Of a stretch of DNA of 64,000 bases, positions 46,856-54,458 are shown piece after piece. The number at the start of each line of letters is the position of its first letter. The first letter of the stretch is position 1. Both the position numbers and the translations under genes were made by a program. The DNA lies in the NCBI RefSeq assembly GCF_021648825.1, contig NZ_JAKJHS010000002.1:496001-560000 (forward strand), read 5' to 3'. The notes beneath the pieces were generated by a model that was not told the origin of the DNA, ran no database searches, and was given only the letters and a program-made list of their open reading frames with translations. The stretch is from Rhizobium halophilum (lineage in GTDB: Bacteria; Pseudomonadota; Alphaproteobacteria; Rhizobiales; Rhizobiaceae).

Positions 46856-48130
46856 ATGGTGGCTCAAGGGGTGGAAGGAAAAGCATTCGGCCGCAAACGG
46901 CCTGAGCACATTGTCATCCTGGCCTGCGGAGAAAAGGTTCGCCACATGACGATCCGTCCGTGGATGACAGCCCTCACCTTTGGCGCCGTTCTGTCGCTCT
47001 CCGTCGGCTACCTCGCTGCCACAACCTACCTATTTGTTCGTGACGACCTCATCGGCAGTGCAATTTCGCGCCAAGCGAGACTCCAACACGAATACGAGGA
47101 CCGGATCTCTGCGCTTCGCGAGCAGCTCGACCGCGTCACCTCACGACAACTGATGGATCAGCAACTCTTGGAGCAGAAGCTCGAGAAACTGCTGCAGCAG
47201 CAACAGGCGCTCTTCTCCCGCCACGGCAAGCTCGACCCGCTTTACGAACGCGCCGAGGAATCCGGATTGTTGCCTGCTGGCGAGAGCGAAGTTCAGCCGC
47301 CAACCAACGAAAAAGCTGGCTTGAGGGGAACGGCTGCGGGCGCGATCGACACCTTGCTCGGGCGTGCCGAAGGCGCGACATCGTTTACCGGGCTTGCTTA
47401 CGCCCCCTTGCGCAACAGCATCCCGGAAGGAGCTGATGTCCTCGTTTCCGAAGTAACGTCATCCCTGAGGGACATTGAACGCGAGCAGCTTGAGAAGATC
47501 TCCCACCTCACGCTGGACGCCGCCGAGAAGGCAGATGCCATCGCGGGCATCATGAAGAGGACCGGGGTAGACGTCGACACTATTGTCGGACAGGAGAACG
47601 GCCTGGGCGGACCGTTTGTCGAGCCTGACCTGGGCAACGCTTTCGATGAGTCGCTCGACACACTCGATGCTGCTCTTACCCGCCTTGAAGCGATGCGGGA
47701 AACCGTCAGGGCCCTGCCCTATGGAAGCCCCGCGCCAGGCCAACCCATAACCAGCCGCTACGGCAACCGAATGGACCCCTTCCTCGGACGGCTCGCCCTG
47801 CATGCTGGAATCGATTTCAGCGCCCGCATAGGCGATGCGGTGACCAGCACAGGGGCCGGAACAGTCATCACAGCGGGTTTCGCGGGGGGCTACGGAAACC
47901 TTGTGGAGATTGACCACGGGCACGGCATCACCACGCGCTACGGTCATCTTTCCCGCATTCTTGTCGCGGAAGGAGATCAGGTGGAGGCAGGAGCTGTGAT
48001 CGGCCGCGCCGGTTCCACCGGTCGCTCAACGGGACCGCACGTACACTACGAGGTCCGACGCGATAACAAGACCGTGGATCCGGTACATTTCCTCAACGCG
48101 GGAATGAAGCTCAATACCTATCTGAACTGA
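46856..48130 (+). CDS. M23 family (LytM-type) peptidase
   Basis: A 424-aa, probably membrane-anchored, periplasmic zinc endopeptidase for peptidoglycan. After a basic cytosolic N-terminus comes a membrane helix (about 37-60), a coiled-coil segment (about 75-130, with LLEQKLEKLLQQQQAL) and a LytM domain (about 290-420). The zinc ligands are in LALHAGIDFSA and STGPHVHYEV. The domain is complete, so it is likely active, not a regulator. Rhizobial RgsM has the same layout, but I cannot assign orthology from one sequence. The start was taken at the first codon of the open frame; a GTG or ATG inside the first 31 residues is possible. Confidence 0.87.
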   Translation: MVAQGVEGKAFGRKRPEHIVILACGEKVRHMTIRPWMTALTFGAVLSLSVGYLAATTYLFVRDDLIGSAISRQARLQHEYEDRISALREQLDRVTSRQLMDQQLLEQKLEKLLQQQQALFSRHGKLDPLYERAEESGLLPAGESEVQPPTNEKAGLRGTAAGAIDTLLGRAEGATSFTGLAYAPLRNSIPEGADVLVSEVTSSLRDIEREQLEKISHLTLDAAEKADAIAGIMKRTGVDVDTIVGQENGLGGPFVEPDLGNAFDESLDTLDAALTRLEAMRETVRALPYGSPAPGQPITSRYGNRMDPFLGRLALHAGIDFSARIGDAVTSTGAGTVITAGFAGGYGNLVEIDHGHGITTRYGHLSRILVAEGDQVEAGAVIGRAGSTGRSTGPHVHYEVRRDNKTVDPVHFLNAGMKLNTYLN

Positions 48131-48300
48131 GGAGCGTTGCGCAGCGTCATCAGTGTGTTCGATTCACTCGGCACCCCGATTGACAAGCCGGTTTCCTTGA
48201 CTCTGAACCTGTTTCCTCTTATCTGGCAGCCAACTGTGGGCGCTCGATGAGCACCGACGCTTGTGTTCTATGAAGAACCAGAACGGAAACAGAATTACCT

Positions 48301-49800
48301 TTGACGACATTTGCTGATCTTGGCCTGAGCCAGAAAGTCCTTTCTGCTGTTATCGACGCGGGTTACACAATCCCCACGCCGATCCAGGAAGGCGCTATCC
48401 CCCCTGCGCTTCAGCGCCGTGATATCTGCGGCATTGCCCAAACGGGCACGGGCAAGACGGCTTCCTTCGTCCTGCCGATGCTGACGCTCCTGGAAAAGGG
48501 ACGTGCCCGTGCGCGCATGCCGCGGACGCTGATCCTCGAGCCGACCCGGGAGCTTGCGGCACAGGTCGCGGAAAACTTCGAAAAGTACGGAAAGAATCAC
48601 AAGCTCAACGTCGCACTGCTGATCGGAGGGGTCTCCTTCGAGGAGCAGAACCGCAAGCTGGAACGCGGCGCCGACGTCCTGATCTGCACACCGGGTCGCC
48701 TGCTCGATCACTGCGAACGCGGGAAGCTGTTGATGACGGGCGTGGAAGTCCTCGTGATCGACGAAGCAGACCGTATGCTGGACATGGGTTTCATTCCCGA
48801 TATCGAGCGGATCGCCAACATGATCCCGTTCACGCGCCAGACGCTCTTCTTCTCCGCAACGATGCCGCCGGAGATCCAAAAGCTTGCCGACCGCTTCCTG
48901 CAGAACCCAGAGCGAATCGAGGTCGCCAAACCCTCCTCGACCGCATTGACGGTCACGCAGCGCCTCGTGGCCTCGCACAGCAAGGACTACGAAAAGCGTG
49001 CGGTTCTGCGCGATCTGATCAAGCAACAGGATGAGCTCAAGAACGCGATTATCTTCTGCAACCGCAAGAAGGATGTCGCAGATCTCTTTCGCTCACTTGA
49101 ACGCCATGGCTTCTCCGTTGGTGCACTGCACGGCGACATGGATCAACGGTCGCGCACGACTATGCTTGCCAACTTCAAGGACAACAACATAACGCTGCTC
49201 GTCGCATCTGACGTTGCCGCCCGTGGTCTGGATATTCCCGACGTCAGTCACGTATTCAACTTCGACGTTCCGATTCATGCGGAAGACTATGTTCATCGCA
49301 TTGGCCGCACCGGCCGCGCGGGCCGGTCCGGCAAGGCTTTCACGCTCGTGACACGTTCGGACAGTAAATATCTAGATGCGATCGAAAAACTGATCGCTCA
49401 GAACATCGAGTGGCTGAATGGCGACCTTTCCGCGCTGCCCGCTCCGATGGAAAGTCATGATACCGGCGAACGCGGCCGCAAGGGTCGCGGGCGTGACAAG
49501 GAGCGCAGCCGGGGCAAGCGCGACCGGACGCAGATCGAGGTCGCGGTAGATGCCGACAACGAGACACAGGAAGAGGTTGTGGTGGAAGCACCCGCAGAGA
49601 ATGTAACGGCACCTTCGGAGCGGCGGGGCGAGCGCCGTCCGCATCCGGTCCCGCGAGGCAATCGCCAAGGTCCCGCCAATGACGACCGCCGCGAGCGGCG
49701 CCACCGCCATCGCGATCACGACGACGGCCCGACGCCCGTCGGCTTCGGCGACGACATTCCTGCCTTCATGCTGGTTGCGGCAAACGTCGGCAAGGCCTGA
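48301..49800 (+). CDS. rhlE: DEAD-box RNA helicase, RhlE type
   Basis: A 499-aa RNA helicase. It carries all the DEAD-box motifs: Q motif IPTPIQEGAIP, AQTGTGKTASFVLP, PTRELAAQ, TPGRLLDH, VIDEADRMLDMGF, FFSATMP, SDVAARGLDIPDVSH and HRIGRTGRAG. A basic, glycine/arginine-rich tail begins around residue 385. The start is TTG at 48301; an upstream ATG (48270) is out of frame and meets a stop, so TTG is the best choice. It likely acts in RNA degradation or ribosome assembly. The NUDIX gene follows by 5 nt. Confidence 0.92.
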   Translation: MTTFADLGLSQKVLSAVIDAGYTIPTPIQEGAIPPALQRRDICGIAQTGTGKTASFVLPMLTLLEKGRARARMPRTLILEPTRELAAQVAENFEKYGKNHKLNVALLIGGVSFEEQNRKLERGADVLICTPGRLLDHCERGKLLMTGVEVLVIDEADRMLDMGFIPDIERIANMIPFTRQTLFFSATMPPEIQKLADRFLQNPERIEVAKPSSTALTVTQRLVASHSKDYEKRAVLRDLIKQQDELKNAIIFCNRKKDVADLFRSLERHGFSVGALHGDMDQRSRTTMLANFKDNNITLLVASDVAARGLDIPDVSHVFNFDVPIHAEDYVHRIGRTGRAGRSGKAFTLVTRSDSKYLDAIEKLIAQNIEWLNGDLSALPAPMESHDTGERGRKGRGRDKERSRGKRDRTQIEVAVDADNETQEEVVVEAPAENVTAPSERRGERRPHPVPRGNRQGPANDDRRERRHRHRDHDDGPTPVGFGDDIPAFMLVAANVGKA

Positions 49801-49805
49801 CTTTC

Positions 49806-50228
49806 GTGACGATGACGCCGGGCATCGATTTCCCAGGCGTAGGTACCGGGCTTGTGATCCGGCGACAGGACGGTATGGTTCTGCTGTATCGCCGCCTGAA
49901 TGCACCCGAAGCCGGCTATTGGAATATCGTTGGTGGGAAGGTCGACGCCTTGGAAGCGTCCGATGAGGCCGCTCGGCGCGAGGCCGAGGAGGAAACCGGC
50001 TTGCGCATCGGACGGGTCGATTTTCTTTGCGTGACCGAAGAGATCATAAGAGCTGACCGGCAGCATTGGGTGTCGCTGATCTACGTCACCGATGACTTTC
50101 TCGGCGAACCGCAGCTGGTTGAGCCGCACAAGCTCTCGGACTTCGGCTGGTTCCCGCCAGAGGCACTGCCGGAGCCACTTTCAGTCTTCGCGACCAAAGC
50201 AATGGCGGCGTTGCAGTCACGCCAATAG
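49806..50228 (+). CDS. NUDIX hydrolase
   Basis: A 140-aa NUDIX protein that hydrolyses nucleoside diphosphate-type substrates. The Nudix box is complete, from GGKVDALEA through REAEEETGL (about residues 43-66). It follows the helicase gene by 5 nt and is co-directional, so they may be co-transcribed. The start could be the GTG at 49806 or the ATG at 49812 (MTPGIDFPG). It converges with the TfoX-N gene. The substrate cannot be specified. Confidence 0.9.
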   Translation: MTMTPGIDFPGVGTGLVIRRQDGMVLLYRRLNAPEAGYWNIVGGKVDALEASDEAARREAEEETGLRIGRVDFLCVTEEIIRADRQHWVSLIYVTDDFLGEPQLVEPHKLSDFGWFPPEALPEPLSVFATKAMAALQSRQ

Positions 50229-50229
50229 A

Positions 50230-50550
50230 TCAACTCTGCGCGCGCACCGCCGCTTCATAGGCGAGGTGCAGCCAAGTCCTCATCACATCCGGATCATCGA
50301 CCGCTTCATCGGGAATGCTCCAGTAGGGCATAGCGGCCGGGTTTCCACGCGTGCTTTGATAAACCCACCGGCGCGAGCCTGCGGTCTCGAAAAGCGGTGC
50401 GGTCGACGAATCGCCCTTGAGCAGGATTTCGCCAGCGACTTCCAGCGCGATGATCAGCCCGTTGTGATAGATGCCCTTGCCACCGAACATCCGGCGGATA
50501 GACACCACCCCAAGCGGCGCAAACATCTCCTCAATGGCGGCATTGTCCAT
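50230..50550 (-). CDS. TfoX/Sxy N-terminal domain protein
   Basis: A 106-aa protein made only of a TfoX N-terminal domain: IEEMFAPLGVVSIRRMFGGK then GIYHNGLIIALEVAGEILLK, ending YEAAVRAQS. The C-terminal TfoX domain of enteric regulators is missing, as in most alphaproteobacterial members, so competence control cannot be assumed. The ATG at 50550 matches the family N-terminus. It is the last chromosomal gene before the island. Confidence 0.84.
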   Translation of the reverse strand: MDNAAIEEMFAPLGVVSIRRMFGGKGIYHNGLIIALEVAGEILLKGDSSTAPLFETAGSRRWVYQSTRGNPAAMPYWSIPDEAVDDPDVMRTWLHLAYEAAVRAQS

Positions 50551-50771
50551 GATATTTGCCCTTCTTCCCTGCGGGGGCGAACCCACCTTGAGGCCATGGA
50601 ACGATCTGCGAAATCCAGCAAAGCTTCTGTACGAGCATCAAAACACTGCTGGGATCGCTCCGCCCAGAAATCCTACTACGAAAGCTCACAAACCGAGCAG
50701 ATTTTAGGAATGGCGGGCGAAGGAACAGCCGAAGAGGTGGGCACCTTTCATAGCGGATCCCCAAAAGCAAA

Positions 50772-50791
50772 AAACCCGCCGAAGCGGGTTT
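50772..50791 (-). terminator. Native tRNA-Leu terminator displaced by the island
   Basis: 8-bp stem (AAACCCGC at 50772-50779 and GCGGGTTT at 50784-50791, CGAA between). Read on the minus strand it is followed by TTTTTTGC-type T-rich sequence. It lies only 3 nt beyond the left copy of the tRNA 3' end, exactly where a terminator should follow the tRNA gene, whereas the intact tRNA is 6 kb away. Confidence 0.8.
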
Positions 50792-50794
50792 CTT

Positions 50795-50817
50795 TGGTGC
50801 GGTCGAGATGACTCGAA
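50795..50817 (-). repeat. Left attachment-site copy (duplicate of tRNA-Leu 3' end)
   Basis: 23 nt identical at 22 positions to 56857-56879, the T-loop, acceptor strand and CCA end of tRNA-Leu(GAG). The single difference is T at 50809 versus A at 56871. Nothing upstream resembles a tRNA body, so it is a site duplication produced by tRNA-targeted integration, not a tRNA gene. Confidence 0.88.
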
Positions 50818-50878
50818 TGGGGAATCCTATCAGATAAGTAGATGAATTATCTAGTTTTTTTGGTTTTGGTGCGGAATT

Positions 50879-50911
50879 TGTGGCACGTTTTGTGGCACAC
50901 GCTGTGGCACA
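50879..50911. repeat. Left TGTGGCACA triplet (candidate integrase arm sites)
   Basis: Three 9-nt boxes at 50879, 50891 and 50903 (TGTGGCACG, then two TGTGGCACA) with a 12-nt period, 62 nt inside the left att copy. The same trio occurs at the other end in the same order and orientation. On the minus strand two frames read as short Cys/His/Thr/Lys-rich repeats, which might be the last codons of a lost integrase gene. Confidence 0.7.
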
Positions 50912-51147
50912 CTTACTTTGTGAGGATCTTTGGGGCCGATTTGCAACATACAGTGACGAGTGTTGCTTCATAAGACAACCGCACCACGCCTGGAGGTCTA
51001 GTGGCGGAAGCTTTTGTTGCTAGCGCAAGAACGACGGAGGCGTGGCTGTCTGATCCCAGCCAGACAATCAATCAGATGGTAAATTGTGGTGGCTCCGCGA
51101 GTTTGATTCTAGTATTCCATTCCAAGTGCATAATCTCGAGGGGGCGA

Positions 51148-52311
51148 ATGTTGAACGGTAGAGCGATCGACGAGCAACGCGATATGCTCGGCCAAAAAAC
51201 TGGAGTTGAACAGGAAGCACCCGCTGGAGAAGCCGAACATATCGCCGAACCATTTGACCCGGACGATATAGACGTAGTCACGCGCTCGATGACCGTTGAC
51301 TTGCTCCTATCACGCACAGCGTCGGGTATGATCGATCTGCAGCCCGATTTCCAGCGACGTTGGGGGGTGTGGGATGTAAAGCGCCAGAGCCGTCTCATAG
51401 AGTCACTTTTACTGCGGATCCCGCTGCCGGTGCTCTATGCAGCGGAGGATGATGACGAGCGTTGGGAGATTGTGGATGGTATCCAGCGGCTCTCGACAAT
51501 CGCCCGGTTCATAAACCCGAAGATAATCGACGGGCAGCCGCTTATCCTTTCGGGCCTTGAATATCTCCGCGACTATGAAGGTAAGGATTTTCAAGGGCTG
51601 GGGGCGCGGCTGCAGATGAGGTTACGCGAGGCCGAGCTAATCATCCATTTGATCCGCAAGGGCACGCCGCCAGAGGTCAAGTTCAATATTTTCGCGCGCA
51701 TCAACACCGGCGGTGTATCTCTGTCGCCGCAAGAGTTACGTCACGCAATCACCCCGGGCAAGGCACGCGATCTTCTTGAGAAATGGGCCAGTTCTCCCGA
51801 ATTTCTCGCAGCGACCGATGGCAGTGTTCGACCCATACGGATGGACGATCGAGAGCTCGTATTGCGCTTTCTGGGCTTCTACCTGCTTGGGCTCGCTGCT
51901 TACCGTCAGCCTGACATGGACGGATTCTTGATTGCAGCCATGAAGACAATCAATGTGACCGATGATGCTACCCTGATGGAAGTGCGCGAACGTTTCGTGC
52001 GAGCCATGACCACCGCACACAAGATCTTCGGCAAGGACGCCTTTCGAAAGCGATTCTCCACGGATGCTGCTCGGCTCCCGATCAACAAGGCTGTGTTTGA
52101 GGCGCTATCAGTCAATCTCGCGCTTTTGAGTGACGCGCAGCGGGAAGTTTTGGTCCGGCGTAGCGAGCAGGTTCGCACGGACTTCATCGAACTCTGCCTC
52201 AACCGCTCATTTGAGTCTGCGATCTCACAAGGAACTGGTGACATTCGTAAGGTCAATCTCCGCTTCAATGCCATGCAACAGATGCTCTCAAGGATTGCCG
52301 ACGATGCTTAA
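51148..52311 (+). CDS. DUF262 family protein (GmrSD-like ParB/Srx-type fold), island gene 1
   Basis: A 387-aa protein with one DUF262 domain. The conserved blocks are DFQRRWGVWDVKRQSRLIES (residues 67-86), LRIPLPVLYAAE, the DGIQRLSTIARF block (110-121; most members have DGQQR) and NIFARINTGGVSLSPQELRH (180-199). The C-terminal DUF1524/HNH nuclease of GmrSD is missing, so it probably acts as the NTP-dependent sensor or switch of a multi-protein system. The start ATG is preceded by GAGGGGG; a GTG at 51001 also has a GGAGG site and would add 49 residues of no clear family. It overlaps the ATPase gene by 8 nt. Confidence 0.85.
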   Translation: MLNGRAIDEQRDMLGQKTGVEQEAPAGEAEHIAEPFDPDDIDVVTRSMTVDLLLSRTASGMIDLQPDFQRRWGVWDVKRQSRLIESLLLRIPLPVLYAAEDDDERWEIVDGIQRLSTIARFINPKIIDGQPLILSGLEYLRDYEGKDFQGLGARLQMRLREAELIIHLIRKGTPPEVKFNIFARINTGGVSLSPQELRHAITPGKARDLLEKWASSPEFLAATDGSVRPIRMDDRELVLRFLGFYLLGLAAYRQPDMDGFLIAAMKTINVTDDATLMEVRERFVRAMTTAHKIFGKDAFRKRFSTDAARLPINKAVFEALSVNLALLSDAQREVLVRRSEQVRTDFIELCLNRSFESAISQGTGDIRKVNLRFNAMQQMLSRIADDA

Positions 52312-53419
52312 TCGCATTGGCCTGAAGAATTTCAAAGCGTTCGATCAGGTCGAGATCGAACTTAGCTCGCTTACCCTGCTTTCCGGTCTTAACGGCAGTG
52401 GCAAGAGCACGATCCTTCAAGCACTTGGTCTCTTGCGCCAGTCATATGACGCGCGCTTTCTGCTTGAGGGCTCACTCGCATTGAATGGCGATCTGGTCGA
52501 ATTAGGGACCGGGCGTGATGTGCTTTTCCAGCGATTCGACGCGCCCGAGATCGGGATAGAATTAGGGGAACCCGTCGTCAATGGCGACGGCGTCTACCTC
52601 TGGCGAGCGCCAGCGGGTTCCGATACCGATGTGCTGCCTTGCATCGCTAAACCAGATATTGGCGACTTGCCTTCGCTCGACCTGTTTGCCAAGGGCTTCC
52701 AGTTCCTGCGGGCTGATCGCATCACCCCGGCTGTAACCTTTCCGAAGTCACAAAACTCTGTGCGCCAGCAACTTTTCCTTGGCGCGAGGGGCGAATTCAC
52801 CGCCCACTTCCTTCTCGAGTTCGGCGAACAGATCACTACAGCCGAGATCGTGCGGTGCGCCGATGAGCCTAAAGCGGTGAGCCTTATAGCGCAGGTGAAT
52901 GCGTGGATGCAGGAATTTAGTCCGGGCGTGCGGGTCGAGCCTGCCTCGGTGCCGATGACTGACCTGGTTCGTCTAGTGTTCTCCTACCGTGGCGAAAGCG
53001 CAGCCTATGGCGACGTGATGCGCCCGACCAACGTAGGCTTTGGACTAACTCACGCGCTCCCGGTAATTACCGCATGCCTCGCAGCACAGCAGAATACCCT
53101 GCTCATCGTCGAGAATCCGGAAGCACAGTTGCACCCGCGAGGTCAGTCAACAATAGGACGTCTTCTCGCCCTCACTGCCGCAGGCGGTGTTCAAGTCATC
53201 GTTGAGACGCACAGCGACCATGTGCTCAATGGGATCCGTTTGGCCGTAAAGGATGGCTTGCTGGCTCCCGAGCGCACGCGACTTCACTTCTTTTCCCGGG
53301 AGCGGGGCCAGCCGAGCACCTTCGAAACGCCTGTGCTTGGCCTCGATGGACGACTTTCGTATTGGCCCGCTGGCTTCTTTGATCAGTGGGAACGAAGCCT
53401 CGACCGACTGTTGGATTGA
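52304..53419 (+). CDS. DUF3696-type ABC/OLD-like ATPase, island gene 2
   Basis: A 371-aa AAA/ABC-family ATPase of the RecF/OLD kind. Walker A is SGLNGSGKST (27-36). A short signature-like loop is PTNVGFGLTH (241-250), Walker B is LLIVENPEAQLHP (266-278) with catalytic Glu270, and the H-loop is ETHSDHVLNG (301-310). The C-terminal segment WPAGFFDQWERSLDRLL is typical of DUF3696 proteins. No TOPRIM nuclease is fused. The gene overlaps the DUF262 gene by 8 nt and precedes gene 3 by 5 nt, so the three are one operon. Such ATPases often sense or act on DNA ends in defence systems. Confidence 0.86.
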   Translation: MLNRIGLKNFKAFDQVEIELSSLTLLSGLNGSGKSTILQALGLLRQSYDARFLLEGSLALNGDLVELGTGRDVLFQRFDAPEIGIELGEPVVNGDGVYLWRAPAGSDTDVLPCIAKPDIGDLPSLDLFAKGFQFLRADRITPAVTFPKSQNSVRQQLFLGARGEFTAHFLLEFGEQITTAEIVRCADEPKAVSLIAQVNAWMQEFSPGVRVEPASVPMTDLVRLVFSYRGESAAYGDVMRPTNVGFGLTHALPVITACLAAQQNTLLIVENPEAQLHPRGQSTIGRLLALTAAGGVQVIVETHSDHVLNGIRLAVKDGLLAPERTRLHFFSRERGQPSTFETPVLGLDGRLSYWPAGFFDQWERSLDRLLD

Positions 53420-53424
53420 GCCTA

Positions 53425-54378
53425 ATGCCGCTACAGTTGTTCCTCAACGAATTGTCAGCGCCCCACGAACTGACCTCGCGCGCAATTTCGGTCAGTTATC
53501 TCCGGCAACTGGTCGCAACGGTTCGTAAGGCGCGCGAAATTGATTCGCAGCTCATACTCAATAGCGACGTGCCGCTCACTAATTTGCCACTTGGCGAGGG
53601 AGCCACCATTGCGTCAATTCGCAATGATGGCGAGTGCGTCGAAGAGAGCCTCTACTTGAAAACCGTCAACAACCGCGCGCCACTGATGCTGCCAGCAGCC
53701 GAGGCAGGAGACAGAGATCCAGGTCTTTGCGAATACCGGCTACGACCTGACGCTCCGCTTCGTTCGGGCGAAGTTGCACTAGGACTAGGATACGCTCATC
53801 TGTTCGACGGCCTAGGGCTGAGCCTGCCATCCCACGACGTCTGGATCGAGCGCTTGATCGAGCTTGATCTCGCTAAGCTCGATCCGAACGGCGGTATCGT
53901 AAATGAACGGGTTGCGGCACGTAACGCTGATAGTCCGACCGCGATCACTGATCATGCGGGCGCGCTCCTCGCGACCCTTGCCCCGACTCTCATCTCCGGC
54001 GAAGCGCTCTGGGAGCGTCGCCTCGAGCTTTTGCCCAACCTCATATTCATCCCCCGGACGCGTGCGCAAATATGCAGTCTTCTTGCCGGCGATCCGCTGT
54101 TGGAGCAAACTTGGCTCAAGCTTCGCGGTATCAACCAAGCGATTGAGGCCTGGAGGATCACGCAGAGTCCTTATCCGATGTTCCCGTTCAATGTGCGCCC
54201 TGAGAGCCGAAGCCGCCGTGCACTTGCCGAGTTCGAAGATGCCGAGGGCAATAGGCGGATCTTCAGCGACCATTGCGACCTCGCACCGACCGAAGCCCGT
54301 ATTCATTTCATCGTTGAGTCGGCTCCTCAACGACGAGCCCTGATCGGACATGTCGGACGAAAACTTGGTATTGGCTAG
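53425..54378 (+). CDS. Unrecognised protein, island gene 3
   Basis: A 317-aa soluble protein with no domain I recognise. It starts MPLQLFLNELSAPHELTSRA five bases after the ATPase stop. The middle has a region resembling a substrate-binding loop (LGYAHLFDGLGLSLPSHDVW) and the end reads RRALIGHVGRKLGIG, preceded by DHCDLAPTEARIHFIVES. It has no membrane helix, no signal peptide and no obvious nuclease motif. It is likely to be a subunit of the same system, perhaps an effector or target-binding partner. It converges with gene 4 (80-nt gap). Confidence 0.78.
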   Translation: MPLQLFLNELSAPHELTSRAISVSYLRQLVATVRKAREIDSQLILNSDVPLTNLPLGEGATIASIRNDGECVEESLYLKTVNNRAPLMLPAAEAGDRDPGLCEYRLRPDAPLRSGEVALGLGYAHLFDGLGLSLPSHDVWIERLIELDLAKLDPNGGIVNERVAARNADSPTAITDHAGALLATLAPTLISGEALWERRLELLPNLIFIPRTRAQICSLLAGDPLLEQTWLKLRGINQAIEAWRITQSPYPMFPFNVRPESRSRRALAEFEDAEGNRRIFSDHCDLAPTEARIHFIVESAPQRRALIGHVGRKLGIG

Positions 54379-54458
54379 CGCCATGGCAGTGGAAGAGAGC
54401 GTTCAAGAGCGATGAGCCTCCAGCGATTGTTTAAGGAACCGGCCGTAGATTTTGGGGC

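Noticed and set aside
50795..50817. Second tRNA-Leu gene
   Set aside because: Only the 3' end of the tRNA is repeated; no D-arm or anticodon arm precedes it, so it is an att copy.
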